Of a stretch of DNA of 64,000 nt, positions 34,611 through 45,402 are shown one piece after another. A program made the position numbers and the translations under genes. A model generated the notes under the pieces. The model saw nothing but the letters and a program-made list of their open reading frames with translations. It was not told where the DNA came from and did not search any database. The first letter of the stretch is position 1; every line of letters starts with the position of its first letter. This DNA comes from Conchocele bisecta (lineage: Eukaryota; Mollusca; Bivalvia; Lucinida; Thyasiridae): the NCBI GenBank assembly GCA_029237695.1, contig CM055267.1, positions 6,842,036 to 6,906,035 on the forward strand, written 5' to 3'.

Positions 34611-34959
34611 AAATAATCACATAATAAATAAAATGTCATGGGTTATATAGTTTTCACCTTTCCGTCCGGTCATCAGTCTGTCAGTAAAACATAAATTTTA
34701 CATTTCATTTAAATTTCGGTTTCCCTTCAAGGAATATATGACGTATATACTACTACAGTGGAACCTCTCTAAACATCTGGGGGCCGTTTCACTAAACTTT
34801 GTACGACTAAGATGTTCGTAAGTGCAAATTTAGAATCGTCTGGAAATTTCAGTTGCAGCCTATGCTCAATAAATGTAAATCCAATAATTATTTACAAGAA
34901 AACAGAGTTAATGTGAAATTTACAGACTCATTAGTTTGCACTGAAACCTCTAGAAACCT

Positions 34960-35360
34960 CTGTAGTGGGGCTGCTATGTGCACAAATATGCTAGAATACT
35001 GCACTTTTGGAAGAGTCTGCCATTTTTTGTGTATATGTTAAAAAATATGTGTGGAACATTTTCAGAAGGGTGGGCAAAAAAAATATCCTCCAGAATGACC
35101 TCATTTGCATAAATCCAAGATGGCCGCCGTCAGAAATGACCCCAAGACTAAAACTTGCAGATATCTGCATATACTTGGCAGAAACAAATATTCTTGGAGT
35201 CAATAGTTATAGTTCTTTGAGTGGGCAATCAAATGAAATTATATTCATGACCCTCAGAGGTCAATTTGACCGGTCAATGTCATATACCAAAATCACTATT
35301 TTCATTTTTTTTGTAATTTCTTTGCATATCACTGCTTCTAAATAATATATTAAGATACTA
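34960..35360 (+). repeat. Left member of an inverted repeat pair flanking the split gene and the Polinton
   Basis: It reads GTGGGGCTGCTATGTGC..TGCACTTTTGGAAGAGTCTG, then GAAGGGTGGGCAAAAAAAAT and TTTGCATAAATCCAAGATGG. The inverse is at 57110-57545. 35361-35700 holds further units of the same kind (AAGGTCAAATGCTAAAATTA). Confidence 0.7.
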
Positions 35361-35843
35361 TTAGGATCTAGTATGATATTTGTATGTGTGATCAATCGAT
35401 TGGGCTTAGTTGCAGGTACCTCGGAGGTCAACTTCGCGGCCAAGTGTCAAGGTCAAATGCTAAAATTACAATTTCAGCCATTAAACCAGTTTTTTTCTCT
35501 CACAAATTGTTGCTTCTATATTGCCGATTAAGGAAACATTGAGCTCTAGAGTACTATAATCAATCAATTAAAGTTTGTTTCAGGACATGCCCCCTCTCCC
35601 TCCTCTGCTTTGGGTTGTCAAGTTCACGGGTCATTGTCAATGACAAATGGTGAAACAACCAACACAATGACAATACTACATTTGCTTGCACCCTTGTCAA
35701 ATCATGTTTTTGTGCGAGAATGTTTCAGGGAAACTCCGCATCGAACGATGAATAATCAGGGTTCCAGGAAAAGTCACTGGACGAAACTCTGATATCTTCA
35801 CCTTCAACCAGCGAAAAGTTTGAGCCGAAAAGTCAGCGGCTGA
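35361..35843 (+). other. Spacer before the split gene
   Basis: Degenerate repeat units to about 35660, then about 180 bases that may belong to the 5' part of the following gene but have stops in all frames, including TGA at 35841. No clean exon could be drawn; an intron acceptor just before 35850 is possible. Confidence 0.35.
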
Positions 35844-36294
35844 ATTGAGCTTCTTGCCTTGGTGTACACGCGATCGATCAGAGAGGCGAAATTCGACCTT
35901 TACACATCCAGCTTGACAGGGCTTGCCCCTTGGTTCATGGTGCTCAACCATACCCATTACGCTATATGGGTGCCAGTGCACATACGTGACATGGTTACAC
36001 TATACAAACTACATCCTGAGATAGCTGCTGAATTTGACAAGCACTTTACTGTCAACAAGACAGGGCGTCAGTTTTCAAACATGGCAGTTGACCAGGCACA
36101 CGAACAGAACAATGTCACAATCAAGGGAGACGGTGGTGTAATCGGGCAGACCCATGATGTCGATGCTCTCAACCGTTGGTCTCTCGCTTCACCCGAGGTT
36201 GCACGCGTCATCACAGACTTTGAGGGGACTATGACCACCAGCACCAGTACTGCAGAGTATGCAACAACTACAACACACCATGAACAAACGAAGG
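35844..36294 (+). pseudogene. CXC-tailed invertebrate repeat-gene family, middle segment, cut by the Polinton
   Basis: The frame (no ATG; it contains GLAPWFMVLNHTHYAIWVPV and SNMAVDQAHEQNNVTIKGDG) matches a multi-copy protein family I know from cnidarian, mollusc and lancelet genomes, function unknown. The family continues after this segment with ..HHEQ.. and a helical stretch, which here resumes at 54326 in the same phase, on the other side of an 18-kb Polinton. Bases 36290-36294 (GAAGG) are repeated at 54321-54325. The N-terminal part of the family is not seen upstream. This copy was probably already a repeat copy when the Polinton landed. Confidence 0.7.
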
Positions 36295-36479
36295 AGTAGT
36301 ATATAGGGAGTCAAAATGATACCACCTAACGGTGGTATCATTTCTCCTCCCTATATACTACTCCACCACCCCCCGAAAAATCAAAAATTGGTTAACGAGG
36401 AAATTGTCTCCCACCAACCACGAAATATTCAAAATTGGTGTCATAAATACATCATGTTTTTTTCACGTCCAATTGAACA
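36295..36479 (+). repeat. Polinton left TIR with terminal hairpin
   Basis: Identical or nearly so to the inverse of 54136-54320. The first 70 bases are self-complementary: AGTAGTATATAGGGAG / CTCCCTATATACTACT outside, GATACCACC / GGTGGTATC inside. Identity ends after CAATTGAACA. Confidence 0.9.
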
Positions 36480-36535
36480 GATAAAACAATAGTCTTAAAA
36501 AGGATTTATTTTTGACACCAATTTATGAATTTATT

Positions 36536-36851
36536 CTAATAAGTTTCCGATTTAAATGCGTCCTCGCGCAATAGTCTATATTCCAACACCATATTTTCCT
36601 CCTCCGATATAGCTAATTGATTCCGTAGATCAGCAATTAATTCTACCAGCTCTAGTCTACCACGTTCACCTGTAGCCACAGGGCAGCGTAGTTGCTTATG
36701 TTCTACAAAGAGTTTGGGCACTAACGAATTTACAAGGGCATCTGGGGCATTGAAATTGCGGGGGGACACAAGGAAACTTTCTACGTCTCGCTAGATGCCT
36801 TCGTAGATAGTCTTTACGCGTAAACGTCTTACAACAAGTCTCACACTCCAT
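36536..36851 (-). pseudogene. Polinton TIR-proximal zinc-finger/coiled-coil protein, copy 2 (frameshifted)
   Basis: Homologue of 4414-4729. From the ATG at 36851 the first finger and the C-run are in frame into the second finger, then an extra base near 36700 breaks the second finger (after LC). The C-terminal helix (ELVELIADLRNQLAIS) is open in another frame. The gene faces outward to the TIR and shares a divergent spacer with the polymerase. Confidence 0.7.
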
Positions 36852-36966
36852 TATATATGTATATGTTTATGTTTATATTCAATTGGTCGTAAAAAAAACA
36901 TAATGTTTTCAAGACCAATTGAACAGATAAATTTCATAGGTTATACAAAAGTATATTACAGAAAAT
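36852..36966. promoter_or_regulatory. Divergent spacer with CAATTGGTC / GACCAATTG inverted repeat
   Basis: 36878-36923 has the same inverted repeat as 4345-4390 of copy 1, followed by CAGATAAATTTCATAGGTTA. The same CCAATTGAACA + ATAAA sequence is at the inner edge of both TIRs (36468-36480, 54115-54145). Likely a shared promoter/operator; inference. Confidence 0.5.
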
Positions 36967-39900
36967 ATGATAACGTCAGAAACTAGAGCAGAAATAGAAA
37001 GTTTGAGAAGAAAAGCCGAATCTCTAGGGATTACTATAGTAAACGGTTGAGAGTTAGGGGGTTGACAAAGTTGATAAATGCCACAAAGAATGAGGCGTTT
37101 ACAGAAAATATGATAACGTCAGAAACTAGAGCAGAAATAGAAAGTTTGAGAAGAGAAGCCGAATCTCTAGGGATTACTTATAGTAAACGGTTGAGAGTTA
37201 GGGGGTTGACAAAGCTGATAAATGCCACAAAGAATGAGGCGTTTATGAAGCGGTTTACCCGCGCCCACAAACGAGGAGCCTTTAAAGATATATCCAAAGC
37301 GGAGGAAGTAGGTAACAGAATTCAAAAAGAAAGTATTGCGGGGTTAAGGGCTAGTGTAATCAAACCTTCAAGCACAAATAATTTGTCCCAAATTAGACGC
37401 CAAAATAATAATAAGAAAAAATCTATCGTTAGTGCGATAGTGGAAAAAGGTGAAGAAATATTGGGGGCTCACGATGAAACATTGGAAAAGGTAGAAAATG
37501 GAAGACGGGTAGTTACATTATCCTTTCGTAAAAACATTAACATTAACGAGTCTGAACGCATGTCCGATAAACTCGCTCCGTATCTAACAACCAATTTTTA
37601 TTTGAGATATTCATATTCTTACAAGCTAGAACATATGGAGGAAATTAAAAATGGAAAACCTAAAACTATAATATTTCACAAAAATCTCGGTGGTAGCGAA
37701 CCACTATCATCAATGAAAACCGTTAAAAAATGGCTGTCAGATAAGGAGCAAACACGAATAATGTCCGATAAAATAGACAGACCAAATACAAAGTGGAAGT
37801 TTGTAAGATGGGTAGAGGTGTTTGTAAAGCTAATACAGGGTAAGTAGGGGAATAGATTTGGGACTACAATCCAAAGAAGCAGCAGGAGGAGAACTTCCAG
37901 AATGGTTGAGGAATAGAAAAGGTATGTATTCTTTAGATAAGTATAATGACGACCTTTGTCTGTTCAGGTGTCTAGCTATGCACCTTGATAAAAAGATCAG
38001 ACCTGACAGATGTACAGAAAAGGCGAAAGAACTTAGTAAGCAATATTTCGGTAGTAATGTGGTTTCACCAATTTCTTTTTTCAGATCTGAAAAAGGTTGA
38101 AGAGTTTTTTAAAATCGGTATAGAAGTATATCAACCCACCGAATGTAATGTATGGTGGTTGAAAAAGGTACCAGCGCACTATAAGGTAATAGGTAATAAA
38201 CCAATGACAATAGGACTGTTTAATAATCACGCATTTCTGATAAAAAACCTTAAAAACCTATCTAAAATTTACGCCTGCGATAATTGCAAGCAGAAATTCA
38301 CGAAAGCGAGTAATATGAAGAGACACGGACCAACATGTATGAGAGGTGAGACAAAAGTAATATGTGATGGTAATTATTTAGAGCGCCCGCGTTCGTCGTT
38401 CGAGAAAGCGTTTTACCCAAAAGGTTCTAACAGTTATGGGGCGATCGATTGGATGTATTCTGTGGAAAAGCGGGAGGGAATTCACATTCACCACGAACAG
38501 TGCGGACACGGAGGTGAAAGATGGATTTTAGGAGCTCCGGTAGATGGATACTGTCCAGAAAACCAATACCGTATATCAATATCACGGCTGTTACTGGCAC
38601 GGGTGTGAGATTCATGCAAAGCATAGAAAAGAAGAACGCGCATCCACTATGAGAAGAGATAAAGTTATTAGAAAAAGCAAAGAATTCAACCTAGTAGTTA
38701 TGTGGGAATGCGAATTCCAAAGAACGGGTAAAGATATAAAGATCGGTTGTGACACTACTCTTTATCCATATCAGATAGTATACGATTTTGAGGCATATCT
38801 CCAGCCAGAAGTTGAAACTACCGGTAATAGTTTAGAGTACGAAGCTGAGCACGTTCCGGCAAGCGTTAGTATAGGAGATAATTTCTCAGGACAGTAACTC
38901 ATATTTGTGATAAAGATCCCGCAAAACTTATAGAAAAATTCGTAGAAGATTTGAAAGTCAGGGAAAAGCTATAAGAGAAGAAGTGTGGTCAAGATATAAG
39001 TTTAATACGGAATATTTACGTAAAAACCAAATCGCCAAAATCGAACAGTGGATAGAGCAAGTACCGGTTATAGGTTTTAACAGCAGTAAGTACGATATAA
39101 ACTTAATAAAGAAATACCTAGTAGGCGAACTGACATCAACAACAAAGAAAGTAATGGTCGGAAAACGTGCAAACGCAACAATATTTCTATTTACTCCAGA
39201 ATTTAGATTTCTTGATGTAATACTTTATCTAGGACCTGGTGTAAGTTATGATAGTTGGATAAAAGCCTACGACTGCAAAGGACAGAAATCTTTCTTTCCT
39301 TATGAGTGGTTCGATTCTCCAGACAAACTGGATTACCCAGGACTACCGGATATAGAGAATTGGTATTCCAAACTATCGGGTGAAAATGTTAATAGATGAA
39401 ACAGAATTAAGTAAATGTCGTAGAATTTTCGAAGAAAATAATATGAAAACTTTCAGAGATTGGTTGAAATATTATAACGATTTAGATTGTAGCACCGTTC
39501 CTAGAAGCGTGGAAAAAAATGTGTGAATTTTATAAACACAGAGGTGTGGATATTTTCAAAGATGCGGTAACACTACCTGGAGTAGCTATACAATATTTAT
39601 TGAGAGAACCATTAAAGAACAAAAATCTTCAAAGACGATTATACCGGAGGATGCTCTATATGCACCAAAAGAAAAAGAAACATACGAAATGATGAAGGAC
39701 GCTCTAGTTGGTGGTCCATCATAGTATTTACACGCTATGCAGAAGCCGGTGTTTCCAATATTAGATCAAATGAAAGTAACAAACCTTGCAAGGCTGTTTT
39801 GGGGTACGATGCAAACGCGTTATATTTATCTACGTTAAATAAAGAGATGCCGTGTGGGAGAGAAACTATACACCATATAGATACCCCACATAACCCTAAA

Positions 39901-41108
39901 TTTATTAAAAAGTTTTGTAAAAGAGTTTTATCTGGAGACTGGTTTGGGTTTGCGGGGAGGTGGATATAGAAGTTCCACACAACTTAAAACATAAGTTTTT
40001 CTGAAATGTCCCCAATATTTATAAACAGAGAAGTAGAGGTTGATGAAGTTCCCACACACATGTTAAAATATTTGGAAGATACTGGAAAGAACTAGAGGAA
40101 ATGGAAGAAAATTGGTGGGATCTATGACCGCCACTAAAGTATTGCTGTACGCGCCACTGTTGAAATGGTATTTTAAAACACGGCCTAGAAATAACGGGAG
40201 TTCATCGTGTTATAGATTATATTAGTGGTAAACCCTTCGAATGGTTCGCAAAAGAAGTTACAGCCGCAAGACGAACAGGCGATGTAGAACCAAATAAGAA
40301 ACCAGTAGCCGACATAATGAAATTATTAGGAAACTCGTGTTGTGGAAAAATGATAGAGGCAACGGAGAGACATTTAAATACGACATATACGCGAGACGAA
40401 ACCTGTGTTGACAAAGCATTAAGATCCGCGTATTTTGATGATTTGGAAGAGATAGGATATGCGTACGAAATATCTTCAAGAAAACCCAGGTGTGCGCTAA
40501 AGAGACCATTCCATTGTGGAATAGCGGTTTATCAACTAGCTAAATTGAGAATGTTGGAATTTTACTACGAATTTCTAGATAAATACATAAAAAGAGAAGA
40601 CTTTGAATTAATACAGATGGATACAGATAGTATGTATATAGGAGTTAGTGGAAAAACGATAGAGGAATTGATTAGACCTAACTTACTAGACGAGTTTGAA
40701 AAAGAAAAAAATAAATGGTTGGCTTGGGATAAATGGAGCGAAAGAGAGCCCGGACTTTTCAAAATGGAATTTAGCGGGGATAGGGCGATAGCGTTATCTA
40801 GTAAGTGTTATTTTGTAGAAAAAATTAATTTCACTAAAGATAATTTGGAACAAATTAAAATTAATAAAAACTCTGCGAAAGGAATGTCCAAGAGAACTAA
40901 CAATTTAAATTGGGATAGATATAAACGAGTACTAAGTGAAACTACAGAAGATGGAAAACACATTATAGATGTAGCACAAAATAGAGGATTTAAAATGAAA
41001 GACGGCGTTATGAAAACGTACTGTCAACAAAAATTAGGACTCTCGGCATACTACGATAAAAGACGCGTGTTACCAGACGGAATACATACAGAACCTCTAT
41101 TGATTTAA
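36967..41108 (+). pseudogene. Protein-primed DNA polymerase B of Polinton copy 2, frameshifted
   Basis: Replicase of the element. Order: basic N-terminal region (to 37847), LCLFRCLAMH segment (about 37950), CDNCKQKF..KRH..C zinc finger (about 38270-38340), VDGYCPE and HGCYWHGC nuclease-like segment (38540-38620), exonuclease I YDFEAY (about 38785), exonuclease II FNSSKYD (about 39080), exonuclease III YYNDLD (about 39475), polymerase A with YDANALYLSTL (about 39810), polymerase B KLLGNSCCGK (about 40320), polymerase C MDTDSMYIG (about 40620). At least seven frame changes. The 5' end has a direct duplication: ATGs at 36967 and 37110 each begin MITSETRAEIESLRR; the outer unit is 1 nt short (143, not 144) and hits TGA. 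The stop overlaps the integrase stop by 4 nt. Confidence 0.88.
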
Positions 41109-42114
41109 GTAATCGGGGGTAGCTGGGTGTCAGAAGACACTATAAGAAGTTCTTCGCGAACAAACCCTCGAGATGGCCCATCATCCAAATAGTAGAGCAC
41201 GGGCTCATCGGGTTTGGTAATAGATCGATCTAGATGATATACATTGAGAGACCACACTGGATCAGTCGCGCGGCGGCTGCCACCTTCGAGCTCTCCCGGT
41301 TGATAGAGGTACCGGACGTCAATATCTGATGGAAGCCGCTGCTCCTCTAAACCAACGGGTCGCCCGCGCGAGACGGCAGAGGGCTTGCTCGTCACCCTTT
41401 TAAACTTGATAGCATCTACAGGCTTCTTACCTATCAATCTGGTCACCTCTCCGTTCAGTGAGGAGACCACGGCGGGCAGTCTGGCCACCCACTCGGTCGA
41501 TCGCGAATGAGGGTCTACAAGTTCTTTAGCGTATTGGTGTCCGAACAGTCTCTCAGCCAGGGTTCGATTGAAGCGTTCCACGATCCCCTGGTCCCGGTGG
41601 ATGTTGACGCGGCCGCGTCTGATAGAAACTTTATGCTTAGACAATAGATGAGAGACCGCGCCCATGAACTCGCGGCCGGGATCGACCTGGAGAAGATTCG
41701 GCCATTTGAGAGGACTCCTCTTATATATTCGGGAAAGAGCCTCGGCCACTTCCTTAGACTCTTTAGTGGCCAACGGCTCAGCCCCTTGTAACGACTCGCT
41801 ACGTCAACGATTGTCAGTGCGTACTTGTACGTTTTGCGACCGACGCGATCGTGAGGGAGAAACAGGAGATCCGCTTGGTGAACTTGGTTCGGCACCGGCA
41901 CGTCGAATTTCGGGCGCGGAATATTGTGAGGCGCGGGTAAATAGATCTGCCAGATGCCTGCTTTCTTGAGCCATTCCTTGACAGCGTTTTCTGAAACCTT
42001 GGTCGCCGCCGCGAGGTTCTTGATGGCCGCGAGTCCCTTCCAGTAGCCGCGTGGACTATAGTATGTATTCGACAGCTTGCGCGTTAGTTTGGTATCAAGT
42101 TTGCGCGTGTTCAT
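41105..42114 (-). pseudogene. Polinton integrase (DDE, retroviral type), single frameshift
   Basis: Catalyses strand transfer of the element ends into target DNA. From the ATG at 42114: N-terminal helical domain (SENAVKEWLKKAGIWQ), then the RNase H-fold core with the first Asp in HQADLLFLPHD, a second conserved Asp region at VDVASRYKG, LLQVDPGREF with the next catalytic Asp, and the Glu in GIVERFNRTLAERLF. The C-terminal tail (WSLNVYHLDRSITKPDEPVL) is probably SH3/chromo-like. A single change in a run of G near 41775 shifts the frame between the N-terminal part and the rest; otherwise the gene looks complete at about 330 codons. Orientation is convergent to the polymerase. Confidence 0.88.
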
Positions 42115-42373
42115 CGTATGCGAAGTATTCTAATATATCGGACAATCTCCAACATGCCCTCGCCAGTTCGTCCGGTAACTGCGTCGTTAATAATAAACCT
42201 TTGTTGGAAGTTTCGCTGCAGCCCCAATCGCGTTTGGGTTGGAACAGGAGAGGGAAATCTAATTCATCCAATCTCGGGCCAGACGAATCATACTCTTTGC
42301 ACCAGGTAAACGATGTTTTTGGGCAGTGTATGCCTACATCAATCATAGCGTTATAAAGTTCGTCAACTAACAT
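42095..42373 (-). CDS. Polinton hypothetical protein, 92 aa
   Basis: Open from the ATG at 42373 (MLVDELYNAMIDVGIHC...) to 42095, overlapping the integrase start by 20 nt, which suggests coupled expression. Six cysteines/tryptophans (FTWCKEYD, KRDWGCSE, ACWRLSD) and a palindromic CCCAATCGCGTTTGGG in the coding DNA. Not recognised. I looked for an adenain-type protease signature and did not find it. Confidence 0.5.
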   Translation of the reverse strand: MLVDELYNAMIDVGIHCPKTSFTWCKEYDSSGPRLDELDFPLLFQPKRDWGCSETSNKGLLLTTQLPDELARACWRLSDILEYFAYDEHAQT

Positions 42374-42422
42374 CGTTCTATATATATATATTTATAAAAA
42401 AAAAATGTTTTAATTAATTAAT

Positions 42423-42853
42423 TTAAAATCTCGATTGAATATAATAGCCAGCGAGACCCACCACACCCATTCCCACGATGATGAACGCGATCTCGCGGTC
42501 CTTTTGGGGCTCTGACGGTACATAGAAATCTGAAAGTTGGGGCTCGGGATCCATTGGATCGAGACTTTTGTGCGGATATGCCAGCGCGTACTCGCGGTTG
42601 GCTTCTTCAACGTTCTGAAAAGTTTGCGCGGCGTGATTTTCGCGGCGAAGCTCTTCATTGACCCAGTCCAGATGGGCGGTTCGTTTTTCGACCATGCTTC
42701 CTTTGCGCTATTGAGTTGTTCTACAGCTAAATCATGACGCTTACGCTCCTCATCCACGTTCGAGCTTTTCATTTTAGAGAATATAAAGTTGCTACCGCTG
42801 AACGCCAATGCGTTTACAAGCGCACCACCTACTATTACTGCGATTGAAGCCAT
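42423..42853 (-). pseudogene. Polinton protein with hydrophobic ends, frameshifted
   Basis: From the ATG at 42853: a hydrophobic, small-residue N-terminus (MASIAVIVGGALVNALAFSG), then a charged helix (VDEERKRHDLAVEQLNSAKE). The frame changes near 42690 and the second frame continues with LDWVNEELRRENHAAQTFQN, a Pro-rich part, and a C-terminal membrane segment (IAFIIVGMGVVGLAGYYIQ). About 143 codons in all. Probably a small membrane-active or virion protein; no function assigned. Confidence 0.55.
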
Positions 42854-42891
42854 TTATTTCCATATATTAACTGGTAGAATTCCAGCTTTAA

Positions 42892-43086
42892 CTAGATAAT
42901 CTCGGGTCCAAACTGCGCCGCTACATCTAAGGTCGCGAGCCCTACGTCTCTCACAGTAAAGTCCAATTTGGGAGCGGTTCCTCCTAGGGCCATCTTTGAT
43001 AGTCGAGCATACCCGATACTGAAACCCGATATCACCACGGCGTGATAAAGCGCATTCACTAACATTTTACCATCTTGTTCAGCCAT
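42892..43086 (-). CDS. Small Polinton protein, 64 aa (KMALGG type)
   Basis: Intact, MAEQDGKMLVNALYHAVVIS..., with KMALGGTAPKLDFTVRD. A similar small protein with this ALGG..P.LDFT motif recurs, as I remember it, in Polintons of other invertebrates; function unknown. One amphipathic/hydrophobic helix (VVISGFSIGYARL). Lies 38 nt upstream of the 42423-42853 gene. Confidence 0.6.
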   Translation of the reverse strand: MAEQDGKMLVNALYHAVVISGFSIGYARLSKMALGGTAPKLDFTVRDVGLATLDVAAQFGPEII

Positions 43087-43171
43087 TGTTATAATTATTG
43101 CATATAAAATGGGTCGCGATCAATGTTTAAATGGGGCGCATCCAAATTCAATCATTGTTGATGATTGGTGT

Positions 43172-43653
43172 TTAGTAACTTTCTTCTGAACACTGGCTGG
43201 TTGTTTTTTCTGGTATTTCCACACGCACAGGGCACCAAACAACTGCCAGACCACCACCAACAACCCAACTCCAATTCACGAATTTGGGTTCAATCGGATT
43301 CGCCCAACTCCAACGGTAGTTGGTATTGGGTGACAAATTCTTTGAATTTGAGTGTGCTTCCAATTCGTGAATTGGGGGTGTTGTTGTACTCAACTCTGTA
43401 TTCAGATGTTTTGCTGTCTCCGTCCCCGATTGCAACCCCAATCTCGATTGGAGTTTAAGCCTCTCGAAGCTCGGCGAGTATTTTATCTTGTTTAACTTTT
43501 CGGGTGGCAGCCGCCGCCCTCCCAGCTGCCTGTCTTTTGGGATTTTTTTATATGCGGTATGTCATCCAGTGGCGGAGTAACACTCTGGTTCGATTGTGTT
43601 GGAGCAATCTGGTTCAACTCCGTCACTCTCGTGGGTGTGTCTTGTGTCATCAT
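43172..43653 (-). pseudogene. Proline-rich Polinton protein with possible C-terminal membrane segment, broken
   Basis: The ATG at 43653 opens MMTQDTPTRVTELNQIAPTQ and a Pro/Ser/Thr-rich stretch, then stops near 43500. Another frame continues (TTTPPIHELEAHSNSKN) to a C-terminal hydrophobic stretch (FVNWSWVVGGGLAVVWC). The layout resembles the 48059-48295 protein. The DNA has three CCAAT..ATTGG palindromes. Exact gene limits are uncertain, and part of this region may be non-coding. Confidence 0.35.
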
Positions 43654-43786
43654 TTATAATATTAATATTAGAGCTTATAGTTCGTGGCATATATGTCCAA
43701 ATTGACAGTGTTTACCCGTGGTCAACGCGGTTGTCAGCGGAGCTAAATACATTCCAAACTTGTGATAAATTGAGCAGCAGGTTGTT

Positions 43787-44195
43787 CTAAGAGTGTGTCC
43801 TATAAAAGGGGTCAGTCTCTAGATCGTGAATCAACCCTTCGGTGTTTGGTATAGGGAGAAGTCTACTAACGGCGGTAGCGTACAAATGAATAGCCGCCGA
43901 TCCAAGAGTTTTTGTCATCTCTGCTCCCAATTTGGATTCGTATCGCGCATACATTTTATCAATCTCCGCATCTGACATCTTATCCACCTGAAAAACTGTG
44001 AGACGCCTACCGAGATAATGCTCCGATTGTCCCCAGCAACCAGCGCAGCTAGCCGCTCTCGTCGCGCCGCATTTTCATTTTCATTCGGAGTCGTTGCACT
44101 CAACCCAGATCCCGATTGCTCTGTCGGATCATTATTGTTGGCAGTCGAGTTGAGGTTTCTTCTATTAGCTGATCGAGAAGTTCGTCGCAGTTCAT
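43787..44195 (-). pseudogene. Conserved Polinton hypothetical protein, frameshifted
   Basis: N-terminal Asn/Ser-rich region (TTPNENENAARRERLAALVA), then a second frame with MSDAEIDKMYARYESKLGAE and LGSAAIHLYATAVSRLLPIP..DLETDPF. The E-R-Y/R-Y-E-x-L-G-A-x-M-T-K pattern is one I recall in other invertebrate Polintons. Frame changes near 44185 and 43990. Mostly helical, no membrane segment; function unknown. Confidence 0.55.
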
Positions 44196-44339
44196 TTTTC
44201 TTAAAATTAATTTAATTTTACTATTCTAACAAGTCTCATCACTTTAACATATTTATTTAATTTTTTCAAAATTATTAAAATAATAAATGCGCACCACCCG
44301 ATACTTATGATCACCATTATGCTCGCAACAAAGCTCGCA

Positions 44340-44630
44340 GCGGAGCACCAAATTGTTAACATTGTTAACCATTGTTAAGCATTTGTTCAGCATTATTCAG
44401 CATTATTCAGCATTTGTTCAGCATTATACAGCATTGTTAAGCAATTGCTAAGCATTGTTCAGCATTATTCAGCATTTGTTCAGCAATTGCTAAGCATTGT
44501 TCAGCATTTGTTCAGTATTTGTTCAGCATTTGCTAAGCATTGTTCAGCAATTGCTAAGCATTGTTCAGTATTTGTTCAGCATTTGCTAAGCATTGTTCAG
44601 CAATTGCTAAGCATTGCAATAGCTTATTAC
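44340..44630. repeat. AGCATTTGTTC-type minisatellite between genes
   Basis: About 25 imperfect units of 11-12 bp (CAGCATTTGTT, AAGCATTGTTC, AGCAATTGCTA) between two Polinton genes, downstream of the ATPase stop. No reading frame is supported. Confidence 0.75.
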
Positions 44631-44685
44631 TTTGCAATTTTCCTAATTTTTTCAAAATTATTAATTATTAAATAAATCGTTAGAT

Positions 44686-45402
44686 TTAGTTGATAACTTT
44701 ATAAGCAGTTGGTTGATCAGTCTTTAGCAGAAGCTTGGCGTGCTTAGTTTCGGAAAGCATCTGTCGAACCTCCAGGCGCTCCTCGCGCGTTGGGATAACG
44801 TCATTCTCTCGAAGACAGTCATCGAATGAGTCTCGGTCCTTGCAGTGAAAGAGGGCGACCCATTTCGTTTGCTCGCGCAGATCCTTGAGGACGGCGTTGT
44901 ATTTTTGAGTGGATATCCATACGCTTTGCCTCGCATGGCGGCCAGAAAATGCGAGCTCGGAGAGCATGTCCTTCTTTTTGGTCATCGCCGCCTTGGCTGA
45001 GCAATCGTCAATCACGTATAGGGTGGGCTCGCCCTGAAATATTTGGTATAAACCACGCAACCAATCGTGAAGCCTATCACCGGGGTCAATAACGTATACC
45101 TCAGGGTCGGTCCATATCCACGGGCACCGCTGATAAGTATCGTTGTGCCGCACAGTGGGACATAGGATCACAATGTGACGAAAGGCATCGCGGTAGGATC
45201 CCTCGAGTAAGTCGAGGATGAAAACCGTTTTTCCACATCCTGTCTGCCCACATATTATGGCAGAGTGAGCATCTCCAATCGTGAATTGGTATTGATTGCT
45301 AGATTTCTTAATTTTTTCAAAATTATGTATTAATAAATCGTTAGATGATTTTTTTATTAATAAATCGTTAGATTTAGTAGATCGCTGATACGTATCGACC
45401 AT
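44686..45402 (-). CDS. Packaging ATPase (A32/FtsK-HerA type), intact
   Basis: 238 residues. Walker A GQTGCGKT (about residues 52-59), Walker B LYVIDDCSA (about 129-137), then the sensor-like SVWISTQKYN. It would power entry of the element DNA into capsids. The ATG at 45402 overlaps the end of the capsid gene by 29 nt. The first 40 residues (SNDLLIKKSSNDLLIHNFEK) are translated from a duplicated A/T-rich sequence (AATAAATCGTTAGAT) and an AATTTTTTCAAAATTA motif that is intergenic elsewhere in the element, so the native start may differ or the repeat has been drawn into the gene. No damage downstream. Confidence 0.88.
   Translation of the reverse strand: MVDTYQRSTKSNDLLIKKSSNDLLIHNFEKIKKSSNQYQFTIGDAHSAIICGQTGCGKTVFILDLLEGSYRDAFRHIVILCPTVRHNDTYQRCPWIWTDPEVYVIDPGDRLHDWLRGLYQIFQGEPTLYVIDDCSAKAAMTKKKDMLSELAFSGRHARQSVWISTQKYNAVLKDLREQTKWVALFHCKDRDSFDDCLRENDVIPTREERLEVRQMLSETKHAKLLLKTDQPTAYKVIN

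Noticed and set aside
35610..35792. 60-codon ORF before the split CXC gene
   Set aside because: Out of frame with the family sequence and not resembling any part of it.
35697..35981. 94-codon minus-strand ORF
   Set aside because: Antisense to the family coding segment that starts near 35844.
41105..42114. LTR retrotransposon or retrovirus integrase
   Set aside because: No gag, reverse transcriptase or LTRs nearby; the neighbours are polymerase B, ATPase and capsid protein, so it is a Polinton integrase.
43165..43458. 97-codon plus-strand ORF in the Polinton
   Set aside because: It crosses several palindromes that give open frames on both strands; the minus-strand reading fits the gene order better, though weakly.
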